A DNA stretch of 64,000 nt from NCBI RefSeq assembly GCF_030547075.1, contig NZ_JAUOQH010000008.1, positions 151,109-215,108 on the forward strand, read 5' to 3'. This DNA comes from Alteromonas sp. 1_MG-2023 (GTDB lineage: Bacteria; Pseudomonadota; Gammaproteobacteria; Enterobacterales; Alteromonadaceae). Made by a program: the position numbers and the translations under genes. The notes under the pieces are model-generated. The model had not been told where the DNA came from. It did not search any database and saw only the letters and a list, made by a program, of their open reading frames with translations. Positions 8,248 through 17,758 of this stretch are shown in pieces (positions within the stretch are counted from its first letter, which is position 1; every line of letters begins with the position of its first letter).

Positions 8248-8712
8248 ATGACTGAAAAATCACCTGAGTTACTTCTACCCATAGCGCAAACCGTGGCTAA
8301 CGCCAAGGGCTGGGATGGCGCTACCCGAGCTATTATGCTTGCAGGCAAACAGCTTATCGCTTTGCCCGAATCGGTACGAACTGAATCGTCATTTGTACCT
8401 GGCTGCGAAAGTAAAGTTTGGGTGGCACGTGTGCCTTTTAATGAATTCGAGGGCGGGCTTTCAGTAGAGTCTCTTTTAAAAGAGACTCTCTCAAAAGAAA
8501 GGCATGAAGATATTATTGCTGCCTACTCACCAAGTAAGATTATTCGAGGGGTATTAGCGGTATTGCTAGAAAAAGCCAACAGCCTTTCCGATAAGCAAAG
8601 AAAGGCATATGACTTTGCGCAGTATATGAGTGCATGTAATTTACAGCGCCACTTAAGCCAGTCTAGAGGGAATGGCATTTTAAGTGTATTGCGCCGCTTA
8701 AATGACTTATAA
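8248..8712 (+). CDS. SufE/CsdE-like sulfur acceptor protein
   Basis: SufE-type proteins accept sulfane sulfur from a cysteine desulfurase (SufS or CsdA) and enhance Fe-S cluster assembly in the cytoplasm. The 154-residue protein has the hallmark VPGCESKVWV near residues 50-59, whose Cys is the sulfur-accepting residue, and an ending with NLQRHLSQSRGNGI typical of the family. No desulfurase gene is next to it, as is usual for csdE-like copies. Its stop overlaps the 3' end of the convergent glycosyltransferase by a few bases. A perfect 24-bp palindrome lies inside the gene at 8466-8489. Confidence 0.85.
   Translation: MTEKSPELLLPIAQTVANAKGWDGATRAIMLAGKQLIALPESVRTESSFVPGCESKVWVARVPFNEFEGGLSVESLLKETLSKERHEDIIAAYSPSKIIRGVLAVLLEKANSLSDKQRKAYDFAQYMSACNLQRHLSQSRGNGILSVLRRLNDL
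8466..8489. repeat. Perfect 24-bp palindrome inside the SufE-like gene
   Basis: The arms are AGAGTCTCTTTT followed at once by the exact reverse complement, with no spacer. It encodes part of VESLLKETLSK. As RNA it would form a loop-poor hairpin, and as DNA a symmetric site. Confidence 0.8.
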
Positions 8713-10044
8713 ATTCTGGTTTTTTGCTTCAATCCACTGAGACATATATTTACTGGCATTGAGTGTTTGATGCCACAACAGCCCTTGCAAAAACAAACTA
8801 CTACGGTGGGAGTTTACATCCTTGGCTATGCTTGCCGTAAGCTCAGCCAAGGTTTCGACTTCCTTATCATTTTCATAATCGTGAAATAAGTTAAGACCTG
8901 TTTGGCTCGCTAATGCCCACTCACTTTGATTGTTATAAAGCCGCGCTGCATTAACGGCAAAGTCTTCTGCCGTTTCACAAATTGTTCCTCCCCAAACTGG
9001 TGATGATGTAGCCTCAAGGTTTTCATTAGCATTGTTAAGTGCCGAAATACCTTCAGCCCCAACCCACGTTGTAAGGGTAGGGGTTTCACAGTGCATGGCT
9101 TCTAGTATTTTACCTTTAATGCCAGCCCCAAAACGGAGCGGCGCGATTAATAATCGTGCGTTCGCGATCACCTCTTCTGCATCTTCGGCCCAACCATCTA
9201 TATAAAAGCCACTTTTAGGATTATGTAATTGAGTGGCTTTTTTGGGGGGATAAGCACCATAAATATGCAGGTTCGCGTTAGGCAATACCTTTCTAATAGC
9301 AGGCCAGATGGTTTGTTTCAGCTGTAACACCGCATCCCAATTTGGGGCATGGCGAAAGTTACCAATAGTAACAATATCGTTTCGCTGCTCGAAACTGGGT
9401 AATTTTTTCTTTAACGGCGCTACGCTAAGGGGATGATAATAAAGCTGCTGCGCGGGTACCTGATAGTGATCAGTCAGTAGGGCATATTCTGTGCGAGAAA
9501 TTACCAAAGTGATATCGCTGCGTAAAATGGAAGCAATTTCCCGTTGGGCTAAGGCAGTATTATAGTCAGCGTTTTTCGCAGCGTTTGCGATAGGCAGAAT
9601 AGGTGTATTAAGCGATGAAGTGGCGATGCCTTTGGATGCCCGCAATGCATTGTCTTGTGCCTTAACCGCATCGTGTCTTGCTTGGCGCAAGCTGTGTACA
9701 TCTTCAGTGTTCAAAATGCGAATAGCACAAGGGCAAGCGTCTTTTACTCGCCAAGAAAATTGCTCTTCAGTCATGTATCTGTCGAAAATAACCACATTCG
9801 GTGATAACTGAGCTATTCGTTCGTTAAAACTACTACAATTAAGGGCTATCGCTTCACTTTTTACATTAAGTGATTCTAAATCTATTTTATGCGGGCTATC
9901 AGTCGCAGCAGTCATAAAAGTAACTTGATGACCATGGCGTAGAAAGTGATTAATGAGTGCCAGCATATTTTGGCCAGCGGCAGAAGAGTTGGGCTCTGGC
10001 CATACATAGCCGATTACCACAACCTGCATTATGTCGTTTGACAT
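8707..10044 (-). CDS. Glycosyltransferase, GT4-like
   Basis: This 445-residue protein has the GT-B fold of GT4-type enzymes. An N-terminal acceptor domain begins VVVIGYVWPEPNSSAAGQNM. The C-terminal donor domain carries IVTIGNFRHAPNWDAV (near 220), then YIDGWAEDAEEVIANARLLIAPLRFGAG and GKILEAMHCETPTLTT, which hold the EX7E-like nucleotide-sugar region. It probably transfers a sugar in surface polysaccharide synthesis, but no polysaccharide cluster surrounds it, so acceptor and sugar are unknown. The ATG at 10042-10044 has AGGT 5 nt upstream. It converges on the SufE-like gene. Confidence 0.85.
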   Translation of the reverse strand: MSNDIMQVVVIGYVWPEPNSSAAGQNMLALINHFLRHGHQVTFMTAATDSPHKIDLESLNVKSEAIALNCSSFNERIAQLSPNVVIFDRYMTEEQFSWRVKDACPCAIRILNTEDVHSLRQARHDAVKAQDNALRASKGIATSSLNTPILPIANAAKNADYNTALAQREIASILRSDITLVISRTEYALLTDHYQVPAQQLYYHPLSVAPLKKKLPSFEQRNDIVTIGNFRHAPNWDAVLQLKQTIWPAIRKVLPNANLHIYGAYPPKKATQLHNPKSGFYIDGWAEDAEEVIANARLLIAPLRFGAGIKGKILEAMHCETPTLTTWVGAEGISALNNANENLEATSSPVWGGTICETAEDFAVNAARLYNNQSEWALASQTGLNLFHDYENDKEVETLAELTASIAKDVNSHRSSLFLQGLLWHQTLNASKYMSQWIEAKNQNL

Positions 10045-10142
10045 CGTTACCTGAAATTACTATTTAGAAAGCGCAAAATAGTAGCACAGAGGGAAATAAA
10101 GGAAATGAAACTCTGTGATGAGTAGCAAATTCGATGCTGTGT

Positions 10143-10229
10143 CTAAAGGGCTGCACCTTAAGGACTGCACCTAAAGGGGCGGTACCTAAACGAGCGGTAC
10201 CTATAGGCGCTGTACCTAAAGAGCTATAC
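10143..10229. repeat. Degenerate 14-15 bp tandem repeat, six units
   Basis: Six consecutive units of a CTAAAGGGCTGTAC-like sequence start at 10143, 10157, 10171, 10186, 10201 and 10216. Period 14-15 varies and each unit differs slightly. It sits in the 414-bp spacer between the divergent glycosyltransferase and HDOD genes. No coding signal is seen there. Confidence 0.75.
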
Positions 10230-10336
10230 GTAAATTAGTGGTTACTTCCTATTGAGATCACATTCAATGACTACTAATGTATTGCTTACTATACGAAAGT
10301 TAAAGCATTCTGATTAGCTAGGCTAAAAATTCACGC

Positions 10337-10342
10337 TATAAT
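10337..10342 (+). promoter_or_regulatory. Candidate -10 element (TATAAT) for the HDOD gene
   Basis: A perfect TATAAT lies about 116 bp before the HDOD start, with a poor -35 (TTAGCT) 17 bp upstream. It shares an AAATTCAC lead-in with the -10 at 3746, which may be coincidence. Confidence 0.35.
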
Positions 10343-10458
10343 GAAGTTATCAGAAAAGGCTAATTGTGTTTGATAGTTAGAGTTTCTTTAATTTATGGCG
10401 TAATTGCGAAGCGCCACTTTTCTTAATAGAGTAGGTTATATCAGGAGCACATACCTAA

Positions 10459-11304
10459 ATGACCCTACAAGATATTATCAGTAACGCTAGTACATTATTC
10501 GTACTGCCAGATTCCGTGACCCGTTTAAAAGCGTGCATGGACGACGGCGCATCCAATATTGAAGATATTGCTGACATCATCTCTTTCGATCCGGCTTTAG
10601 CTACGCAGCTTTTAAAAGTGGCGAACTCAGCGCTTTATCGCTTTCCCAATAAAATTGAAACGATCACCAAGGCACTTCAAGTGGTGGGCACCCGTGCCAC
10701 TTACGACTTAGCCCTTGCCTTTGGTGTTAGCCAAGCTTTTAAAGAGGTAGATGGTCAAATTATCGACCTAGATAAATTTTGGGAGCAAAGCGTTTCTTGT
10801 GGGCTATTAGCGAAATATTTCGCTGAAATGCGCAATGAAAGAGAGCCCGAACGCATGTTTGTGGCTGGCTTGCTTCATAATATTGGCGAGTTGGTTGTAG
10901 TCGATATGCTACCCGATAGCGCTAAGCGGTGCCAATCGTTTAATACTCGAGTGAGTCCAGCTGAATTACAAGCAGGTGTTCTAGGTTATACCTTTGCCAA
11001 TGTGTCGGCGGGAATTATAAAAGAGTGGGGGATCCCAGCATCTATTTACAAACCCATTGCGAATATACATCACGACAGTAGCGATACATCTGAAATTGAT
11101 GAGCAAATTTTGCAGTTATCGTATTTATTGGCATTAGATAACGTAAACTCTGAAATATATCCTAGTTACAATAACTTGAAGCCACAATTACATGAGAGTT
11201 TGTCGTTAAATCGTGAAGATTTAGAAGATGCGTTAGATATTACTAACTTGCAGTGTATTTCAGTTATATCTCTGTTCAATCCGAACGCATTTATGCTTTA
11301 TTAG
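10459..11304 (+). CDS. HDOD domain protein
   Basis: This 281-residue cytoplasmic protein is built almost wholly of an HDOD domain, a non-catalytic HD-GYP relative used in signalling. Diagnostic stretches are DIISFDPALATQLLKVANSALY (near 30-55), KALQVVGTRATYDLALAFGV (near 72-92) and AGLLHNIGELVV, where the HD pair is HN and so probably not a working phosphohydrolase site. AGGAG lies 11 nt before the ATG. It is monocistronic, ending at a strong hairpin. A role in c-di-GMP or stress signalling is a family-level inference only. Confidence 0.85.
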   Translation: MTLQDIISNASTLFVLPDSVTRLKACMDDGASNIEDIADIISFDPALATQLLKVANSALYRFPNKIETITKALQVVGTRATYDLALAFGVSQAFKEVDGQIIDLDKFWEQSVSCGLLAKYFAEMRNEREPERMFVAGLLHNIGELVVVDMLPDSAKRCQSFNTRVSPAELQAGVLGYTFANVSAGIIKEWGIPASIYKPIANIHHDSSDTSEIDEQILQLSYLLALDNVNSEIYPSYNNLKPQLHESLSLNREDLEDALDITNLQCISVISLFNPNAFMLY

Positions 11305-11320
11305 TACACAACGAATAAAT

Positions 11321-11361
11321 AAAAAACGGGCTTTCTACAGTTGTAGCAAGCCCGTTTTTTT
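11321..11361. terminator. Bidirectional terminator between HDOD and thioesterase genes
   Basis: The arms AAAAAACGGGCTT and AAGCCCGTTTTTT enclose a loop of about 14 nt. The A-run and T-run on the two sides suit both convergent genes. Confidence 0.9.
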
Positions 11362-11400
11362 ATTTTCTATTTAAGCGTATTCATTTAAAAAGCGTTTTGC

Positions 11401-12216
11401 CTAGTCGAAAATCGCTACGGTTTGGCGACTGATAGCAATAACTTCGTCGTCTTTATCCCAAATAGTCGCTTCGGTGTGACCGTAGCCGTCTTCTGCTTGT
11501 CGAGTGTGCGCTTGATACGCAAACCAATCCGTTGGGTCGAACTCTTTATGCGGATTAATAAACTCTAAATTCCAACATACAGTACTCGCTGGCGCTGGTA
11601 ACTTCATCATTTGCAATAGCGTAGGCGGCCAGGCATCAATCATAGTAATGATGTGACCATTTGTGATTTTGGCAGGTGGCTTTTTAAAGCGCATATGCCC
11701 GTGATACATGCTGGTTTTCTTACGCGTAAAAGGAATGCCTCCGGCATTAATCGCCAAATCGAAGTGACGTAAAAATTTAGGGGTTACCTTCGGAATTTGC
11801 GGTATGAATTTGCCTTTGGTGGGCACAGGCATATCGTGGGTGTCTTGATTTTCAACCTTAATACCAGACTTTCTGCCAATACCAAAACAGGCTTGTACAA
11901 ATACACAGCTTTTGCCGTTTTGTTTAATGTGTGCCGTGTATTGAGATACGTTTTTACCTTCGCGAAGTAGGGTAACTTCAATTTCAAAAGGTGTATCGGG
12001 AGCAAGGGGGCCGACAAAGTTAGTGTTAAATGAGCGTAATACTCGTTCACTACTGACTTTTTGGCGAATGGCAGTATAAGCCATGCCAGCTGAAACACCG
12101 CCGAATGCGGTACGGCCTTGAGTCCAATTACTGGGAATAATAAGATTATCAACTTTCCATTGGTTTTCAGAAAGTGTCTCTAAAGGCGAAAGAGTTAAAA
12201 GCTCGTCTACCGTCAT
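11401..12216 (-). CDS. Acyl-CoA thioesterase, double-hotdog (TesB-like)
   Basis: This 271-residue cytoplasmic protein has two hotdog halves. The first has TAFGGVSAGMAYTAIRQ (near 35-50) and FVGPLAPDTPFEIEVTLLREGK. The second has ITMIDAWPPTLLQMM, whose Asp is the usual catalytic residue of TesB-type thioesterases, then VCWNLEFINP. It should hydrolyse acyl-CoA to free acid, with chain preference unknown. A GTGGGTGTCT copy (one mismatch from the dispersed word) lies at 11836-11845 and is read as NQDTHDMP between the two halves, a flexible place. It is convergent with the HDOD gene and monocistronic. Confidence 0.85.
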   Translation of the reverse strand: MTVDELLTLSPLETLSENQWKVDNLIIPSNWTQGRTAFGGVSAGMAYTAIRQKVSSERVLRSFNTNFVGPLAPDTPFEIEVTLLREGKNVSQYTAHIKQNGKSCVFVQACFGIGRKSGIKVENQDTHDMPVPTKGKFIPQIPKVTPKFLRHFDLAINAGGIPFTRKKTSMYHGHMRFKKPPAKITNGHIITMIDAWPPTLLQMMKLPAPASTVCWNLEFINPHKEFDPTDWFAYQAHTRQAEDGYGHTEATIWDKDDEVIAISRQTVAIFD

Positions 12217-12386
12217 GCTGTTTATCTGGTCTGATGAGTTGAGGTGTTTATATCCTACCTTAAGCTAAAGCGAACAGAAAGCCTAGGCTAACATTAGTTC
12301 TTATATTTACAAATAAGTAACAATAAGTTGTCAATCTTTTAACCTGCCGCGTAGACTGAGTTTTCATTGAATTTAAAGGGAATGAT

Positions 12387-13706
12387 ATGGCCCATACTCA
12401 GGTTCAAACGGCACCAGTAGAGAAAGCGGAAACCTCCCGCGCCTACCGAAATTATGTGTTGGTAATTCTAACGCTAGTATATGCATTTAATTTTATTGAT
12501 AGACAAATAATAGGAATTCTTTCTCCTTTCATTAAAGCTGATTTGGGTTTGGATGACGCACAGCTTGGTTTGTTAAAAGGCGTTTATTTCGCCATTCTTT
12601 ATACTGTTGTGGGTATTCCAATTGCATGGCTTGCCGACCGTTACAGTCGCGTGAACATCATTGCCATTTCGCTGACTCTTTGGAGTGGTTTTACCGCCGC
12701 ATCAGGGCTTGCGATGAATTACACTCAACTTGCACTCGCTAGAATTGGTGTGGGTATAGGGGAAGCCGGCGGTAGCCCACCTTCTCACAGTATTATTTCC
12801 GATCTTTTTCCTAAAGAGAAGCGAGCAGGGGCCTTAGCGATATATTCTTTAGGTATTCCGTTTGGTGTGATGTTGGCATTCTTTGCGTCTGCCTTTTTCT
12901 TACAAGGCGGCTCTGCTGATTGGCGTACGGTAATGATAAGTGTGGGTTTGCCTGGCGTAATATTGGCACTGTTACTCAAATTCACAGTGAAAGAGCCTAA
13001 GCGTACCGAATCAGTGCAAACTGATGACAGTAATAAGCCAAGTGTTTCTTCGTCGCTAAAAACCTTATTGAAAATACCTACGTGGTGGGGAATGGCGTTA
13101 GGTATTTCGTTTGGCTCATTTGGTAACTATGCTATTTCAACGTGGATAATCGATTATTATGTACGTGCTTTTGTAGGCCTTGATATTACTCAACTGTTGA
13201 TTGCGTTTGGTATTATAAACGGTTCTGCCTATGCCCTAGGTGTGTGGCTTGGCGGCTATATTGCCGATAGATGGGGTAAGCAAAATAAGAAAGCCTATGC
13301 ATTGTTACCGGCTATTGCGTTAATTATTGGTGTGCCTGCGTTCTATTTCTCGCTTCAGGTCAATGATTTATGGTTGTCAGTGGGGCTAATGACATTCTTA
13401 CTCTTTACTAGTGGTTCTTACTTGGGGCCAAGTTTTGCGATGGCGCAAACTCTTGCACCGTTAAACGTTCGCGCTATGTCTACGGCACTGTTTTTCTTTG
13501 TACTGAATATTATCGCCTTAGGCGGCGGGCCAACAATCACGGGTATTATTAGCCAAGCATTAGTGCCGTCGTTGGGTGAAGTTGAAGCCCTACGACAGTC
13601 ATTGCTGTATTTGATTGTTCCTTACGCACTGTCAATAGCTGTGTTCTTGTGGACCAGTACTAAGATAGTTAAAGATTGGGAGATGGCAGAGGCGAGAGGT
13701 CTGTAG
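12387..13706 (+). CDS. MFS transporter, Spinster-like
   Basis: This 439-residue inner-membrane carrier has about twelve hydrophobic segments. The first reads YVLVILTLVYAFNFIDRQIIGI, the Spinster-type opening. The cytoplasmic loop motif PIAWLADRYSRV fits MFS motif A, and RIGVGIGEAGGSPPSHSIISDLFP follows. Such proteins export or import lipidic or organic acid substrates; the substrate cannot be told. A ribosome site (AAGGGA) lies about 6 nt upstream. It is followed by two terminator hairpins and stands alone. Confidence 0.85.
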   Translation: MAHTQVQTAPVEKAETSRAYRNYVLVILTLVYAFNFIDRQIIGILSPFIKADLGLDDAQLGLLKGVYFAILYTVVGIPIAWLADRYSRVNIIAISLTLWSGFTAASGLAMNYTQLALARIGVGIGEAGGSPPSHSIISDLFPKEKRAGALAIYSLGIPFGVMLAFFASAFFLQGGSADWRTVMISVGLPGVILALLLKFTVKEPKRTESVQTDDSNKPSVSSSLKTLLKIPTWWGMALGISFGSFGNYAISTWIIDYYVRAFVGLDITQLLIAFGIINGSAYALGVWLGGYIADRWGKQNKKAYALLPAIALIIGVPAFYFSLQVNDLWLSVGLMTFLLFTSGSYLGPSFAMAQTLAPLNVRAMSTALFFFVLNIIALGGGPTITGIISQALVPSLGEVEALRQSLLYLIVPYALSIAVFLWTSTKIVKDWEMAEARGL

Positions 13707-13742
13707 TAATATCTTCTTTATAAATAACAAGTTGTATTAATA

Positions 13743-13790
13743 AAGGGCTGGTTTACAGCCCTTACTTTTATAAAGCGTTTACGCTTTTTT
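13743..13790 (+). terminator. Tandem terminator hairpins after the MFS gene
   Basis: Two stems follow each other: AAGGGCTG/CAGCCCTT (13743-13763) and AAAGCG/CGCTTT followed by T-residues (13772-13790). Confidence 0.75.
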
Positions 13791-13904
13791 GGCGGTTTAA
13801 CTTCGCCTTTATAGCGTACTTTTATAGTACTCATACAATACTTGTGTAGCGCTTATACAGCGTTTAACTAATTCCGATGTGGTCTTTCATGAAGGAGTAT
13901 TTCA

Positions 13905-14708
13905 TTGTCGAGAACCGATATAAGTTTTCACTTTGCCCATGCAAATGGATTTCCTGCAGGCAGTTATAACGCGTTGTTTTCATCGTTACCCGAGCATTTC
14001 AACCGTATTCATGTTGAACGGTTTGGTCATGATCCGCTGTTGCCAGTAAACGCTAATTGGCGTAATCAAGTCAATGAGCTCATTAAACATGTAAAGGCTG
14101 AAAACACCGACAGTAGAGGTGTCTATGCGGTGGGGCATTCCTTTGGTGCGGTAATCTCTTATATGGCTGCGTGTGAAGAGCCTACGTTATTCCGCGGGCT
14201 TATCATGTTAGATCCGCCTCTAGTGATGGGGCCCATGAGCTATTTTTTCCGTTTTGCCAAAAAAACACCGTTAATTAATAAATTAACACCCGCAAAGTTA
14301 GCTGAAACTCGAAACACCCAGTGGCCGTCTCATATTGACATGGAAGCGTATTTCCAAGGTAAAGCGCTGTTTCGAAATATGGATAAGCGGTGTATTCGGG
14401 ATTATGTTAAGCATGTTACACATACGCAAGGTGAGCTTACATCGTTAACCTTTCGTGCAGATGTAGAAGCATCGCTGTTTCGCAATGTGCCACACAATTT
14501 GGGGAAATATAAAGGAAAGTTAAAGTGTCCTGCGTTGTTAGTAACGGCAAGTGACAGTGCGGTGAGTAAACCTGCTATGTATGAAAGATTGATTCAACAA
14601 AACAACGTTGATCATATGGAATATAAAGGAGGGCATATGTTCCCACTAGAACAACCTGAAGCGGTGGCTGAATTGATTTCAACCACCATTTCGAAGTGGA
14701 ATAGCTAA
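13905..14708 (+). CDS. Alpha/beta hydrolase
   Basis: This 267-residue cytoplasmic hydrolase has the nucleophile elbow GHSFGAV near residue 77. It has an HANGFPAGSY oxyanion-type start and a late GGHMFPLEQP carrying the catalytic His. The acid is probably the Asp in VTASDSAVSK. The substrate is unknown. The start is TTG, supported by AAGGAG 7 nt upstream; no ATG lies near. It ends 3 bp from the stop of the convergent glgC. Confidence 0.85.
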   Translation: MSRTDISFHFAHANGFPAGSYNALFSSLPEHFNRIHVERFGHDPLLPVNANWRNQVNELIKHVKAENTDSRGVYAVGHSFGAVISYMAACEEPTLFRGLIMLDPPLVMGPMSYFFRFAKKTPLINKLTPAKLAETRNTQWPSHIDMEAYFQGKALFRNMDKRCIRDYVKHVTHTQGELTSLTFRADVEASLFRNVPHNLGKYKGKLKCPALLVTASDSAVSKPAMYERLIQQNNVDHMEYKGGHMFPLEQPEAVAELISTTISKWNS

Positions 14709-14711
14709 TTA

Positions 14712-15986
14712 TTAATTTGTGGATAGGCCGCCGACTGGTTGGCCTAGCATCTCTCTTGTAACCAATACCACGCCTTTTTCAGATACGCGAAATCCACGAG
14801 CCCTGTCATCGTCATGGTTGTAACCAATAACCGTGCCTTCTGGAATAACACAGCCTCGGTCTAGCAATACCTTTCTTAATTTACAATGACGCATGATTTC
14901 TACGTCTGGCAGAATAACCGCATCTTCAATTAAGCCATAAGAATGCACTCTTACATTCGAGAAACAAATGGTACCGCGCAGGGTTGAACCTGAAATAATG
15001 CAGCCACCAGACACAACAGAGTTAATGGCTTCGCCGCGCCTATCGTGATCTTCCCAAACAAATTTAGCCGGTGGCAATTGTTCTTGATACGTCCAGATAG
15101 GCCACTTTTGATCGTACAGGTTAAGCTGAGGAACCGGTGCTACCATTTCCATATTGGCTTCCCAAAACGAATCTATGGTACCTACATCACGCCAATACGC
15201 ATCGCCGCCGCCCGTGCTTTCAAATTCAAACGCATAAACAGGGTGGTCTTTAATGATGGATGGGATTATATCTTTACCAAAATCACGCTGAGAGCCAGAG
15301 GTTTCGGCGTCTCTTCGTAACTGTTCAAAAAGAAACTCTGTGTCGAAAACATAGTTGCCCATAGACGCTAGGCAACGGCTGTCATCGCCAGGAAGTGGCG
15401 CTGGGTTTTCTGGTTTTTCTGCAAAACCATTAATACGGAAGTTTTCATCTACCGACATAACACCGAATGAACCCGCGGCTTCTTCAATAGGAACCGACAT
15501 GCAAGACACTGTCATTTTAGCACCGCTTTCAACGTGCCGTGCCAGCATAGTGCCGTAATCCATGCGATAAATATGGTCGCCAGATAAAATCATTACGTAT
15601 TTGGGTAATTCGTCACGAATGATATCGATATTTTGGAATACCGCATCAGCAGTACCTTCATACCAACTATCTGAAAATCGTTGAGAAGCGGGGAGGATTT
15701 CAACCGACTCTCCAAGTTCTTTCTTAAAGTGCCCCCAGCCGCGTACTAAGTGCCTTATCAAGGAGTGTGATTTGTATTGGGTAACTACACCAACTCGCCT
15801 AATACCTGAGTTGATACAATTGGAAAGGGGGAAGTCGATAATTCTAAATTTACCACCGAAATAGAGAGCAGGTTTTGCACGCCAAGTTGTTAGCTCATGC
15901 AAACGTGACCCTCGGCCGCCGGCCAGAATCAATGCGTAGGTATCGCGAGTCAGATTACTAATATAGCGTGGACTCTGATCTGCCAT
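14712..15986 (-). CDS. glgC: Glucose-1-phosphate adenylyltransferase
   Basis: GlgC makes ADP-glucose from ATP and glucose-1-phosphate, the committed step of bacterial glycogen synthesis. The nucleotide-binding loop [13 protein letters not shown] is near the N-terminus, followed by [23 protein letters not shown] and [13 protein letters not shown]. The C-terminal left-handed beta-helix region includes [16 protein letters not shown]. Length is normal. Three starts are possible (GTG 16013, ATG 16001, ATG 15986). I prefer 15986 because GGAG lies 9 nt upstream and the N-terminal length then matches the family. No other glg gene is in the window. It is divergent from a nucleoside hydrolase. Confidence 0.93.
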   Translation of the reverse strand: MADQSPRYISNLTRDTYALILAGGRGSRLHELTTWRAKPALYFGGKFRIIDFPLSNCINSGIRRVGVVTQYKSHSLIRHLVRGWGHFKKELGESVEILPASQRFSDSWYEGTADAVFQNIDIIRDELPKYVMILSGDHIYRMDYGTMLARHVESGAKMTVSCMSVPIEEAAGSFGVMSVDENFRINGFAEKPENPAPLPGDDSRCLASMGNYVFDTEFLFEQLRRDAETSGSQRDFGKDIIPSIIKDHPVYAFEFESTGGGDAYWRDVGTIDSFWEANMEMVAPVPQLNLYDQKWPIWTYQEQLPPAKFVWEDHDRRGEAINSVVSGGCIISGSTLRGTICFSNVRVHSYGLIEDAVILPDVEIMRHCKLRKVLLDRGCVIPEGTVIGYNHDDDRARGFRVSEKGVVLVTREMLGQPVGGLSTN

Positions 15987-16098
15987 GTCCTCGTTCTCCA
16001 TGTTTTGAGACACAATCTTGCGGTGTCGATGAATGTGTAAAAACCCTAATTCATACCGATTGCACTAGGGCATAGTAAATAGAATGGTGCCCTGAAAA

Positions 16099-16119
16099 TT
16101 AGGTTTTATGCTAACCTAA
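16099..16119. promoter_or_regulatory. Inverted repeat in the glgC / nucleoside hydrolase divergent spacer
   Basis: The arms TTAGGTT and AACCTAA are separated by 7 bp, in the roughly 200-bp divergent promoter region. The form suits a dimeric repressor operator; no regulator is identified. Confidence 0.35.
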
Positions 16120-16210
16120 CTTCATATTACACAAGAATAATTATAAAGCCACGGCGTTTTACTGAACTATGTAAAAAAAACGTTATTTTTTATCTTAAGG
16201 GATTTTTCGT

Positions 16211-17182
16211 ATGACTTCTGCTACCCCTGTTATTTTTGACCACGATGGTGGTATAGACGACCTACTATCGTTACTACTTTTGCTTCGTTTACCTAATATC
16301 GATGTATTAGGTGTCACTATTACGCCCGCCGATTGTTACCCCGACGATGCCCTGCTAAGCACACGAAAAATTCTAACTTTGACAGGAAATACCCATATTC
16401 CAGTGAGTGTAGGGCAGTTAACCGGACCAAACCCTTTTCCACCAGAATGGCGGGCTCAGCCCAAGATGTGCCATGCTACACCTGTAATGTTGCGTACAGC
16501 TCACGACAGCGTGAAAGTTGAACCTACGGCCGCACATGAATGGATGCAAAGTGCATTAGTTAGTGCCTCGTCGCCTGTGACAATATTAATGACCGGACCT
16601 GCAACAAATCTAGCAACAGCACTTACGCAGCAGCCTGAACTGGTTAGTAAGGTTAGTAAGGTTGTATGGATGGGAGGCGCCGTAAAGGTGAAAGGGAATG
16701 TTGCTATGCACGACCATGATGGCTCGGCCGAATGGAATGCATACTGGGACCCGAAAGCCACTAAAAACTTGGTTGATAGCGGGGTGAACTTACTGTTGGT
16801 ACCATTGGATGCCACTAACGATTTACCGGTGAGTTGGGATTTTCTACAGAAATTAGCAGATAGAAATACACCGGTATCAGACCTTGCCGGACAGTTTTGG
16901 GCATCAACCGTAACGGCTATCCCTTCTTACGAATTCACATACTTTTTATGGGATATTCTTTCGACTTGTATTCTAGCTATACCTGATGCCAAACTGAGTA
17001 TTGAAACGGGGCAGGTTGCGGTAAGTACAACTACCCCAAATGCAGGTCAAACTTACCTTTGTGATGAAACAGGAAGTCAGATTTCATGGGTATCTAAAGT
17101 TGATGCTGACTATGTGCGCGCAATGGTAGTTTACTACCTGAGCGGAGAATTTTCTGAAACACCAGTGACATTTGTTAATTAA
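16211..17182 (+). CDS. Nucleoside hydrolase, IunH/RihA-like
   Basis: Members cleave the N-glycosidic bond of ribonucleosides to give free base and ribose in purine or pyrimidine salvage. The 323-residue protein has the calcium and ribose-binding motif DHDGGIDD (near 10-17; the usual form is DxDxGxDD). It also has ILMTGPATNLATAL near 118 and WMGGAV...AEWNAYWDP, the counterpart of AEFN-DP. His residues follow the DHDG loop near 170. Specificity is not readable. AAGGGA lies about 8 nt before the ATG. It is probably co-transcribed with the SRPBCC gene 42 bp downstream. Confidence 0.88.
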   Translation: MTSATPVIFDHDGGIDDLLSLLLLLRLPNIDVLGVTITPADCYPDDALLSTRKILTLTGNTHIPVSVGQLTGPNPFPPEWRAQPKMCHATPVMLRTAHDSVKVEPTAAHEWMQSALVSASSPVTILMTGPATNLATALTQQPELVSKVSKVVWMGGAVKVKGNVAMHDHDGSAEWNAYWDPKATKNLVDSGVNLLLVPLDATNDLPVSWDFLQKLADRNTPVSDLAGQFWASTVTAIPSYEFTYFLWDILSTCILAIPDAKLSIETGQVAVSTTTPNAGQTYLCDETGSQISWVSKVDADYVRAMVVYYLSGEFSETPVTFVN

Positions 17183-17224
17183 TTGTTATATATTTTAATC
17201 GTGGTGATTCTCATGGAGTGATAG

Positions 17225-17758
17225 ATGGCGGTTTTAAAGAAGATAATTATAAGCGTGGGTGTGTTGATTGCTTTGGTGGTATTGGTGGGTTTTTTACTTC
17301 CTAAGGAATACACAGTCGAAAGAAGCATTTTAATTGACGCTCAACCTGGTGAAATTTACCCCGACGTAGTTGATTTACGTGCATGGCAAGATTGGGGCGT
17401 ATGGTTTCAACGGGACCCCAGCATGGAAATTGATTACACTGGCCCTGACAGAGCTATTGGCATGAAGTCATCTTGGAAAAGTGCGTCTGAAGGCAAGGGT
17501 GAAATGAAAATTACCGACTTAGAGCACAATAGCAAAGTGGTCTATACGTTAATGTTTCCTGAATGGGAAATGGAAACCACTGGCTCCTTAGAGTTAATTC
17601 CTTCTGGGGACGCAACAAGAGTGACGTGGCGTGACTCAGGTGATGTCGGTAACAATATTATCAGCCGCTACTTTGCACTTATGATGGATGGCATGATTGG
17701 CCCCGATTTCGAAATGGGGTTAGAAAACCTCAAAACGGTGGTAGAAAATAGAGGGTAA
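17225..17758 (+). CDS. SRPBCC (START-like) protein with N-terminal membrane anchor
   Basis: This 177-residue protein begins with one hydrophobic segment (residues 5-27). An SRPBCC-fold domain follows: YTVERSILIDAQPGEIYPDVVDLRAWQDW and later ATRVTWRDSGD. The fold binds hydrophobic ligands in a deep pocket; the ligand is unknown. GGAG lies 6 nt before the ATG. It follows the nucleoside hydrolase closely and may share its transcript, without an obvious functional link. Confidence 0.8.
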   Translation: MAVLKKIIISVGVLIALVVLVGFLLPKEYTVERSILIDAQPGEIYPDVVDLRAWQDWGVWFQRDPSMEIDYTGPDRAIGMKSSWKSASEGKGEMKITDLEHNSKVVYTLMFPEWEMETTGSLELIPSGDATRVTWRDSGDVGNNIISRYFALMMDGMIGPDFEMGLENLKTVVENRG

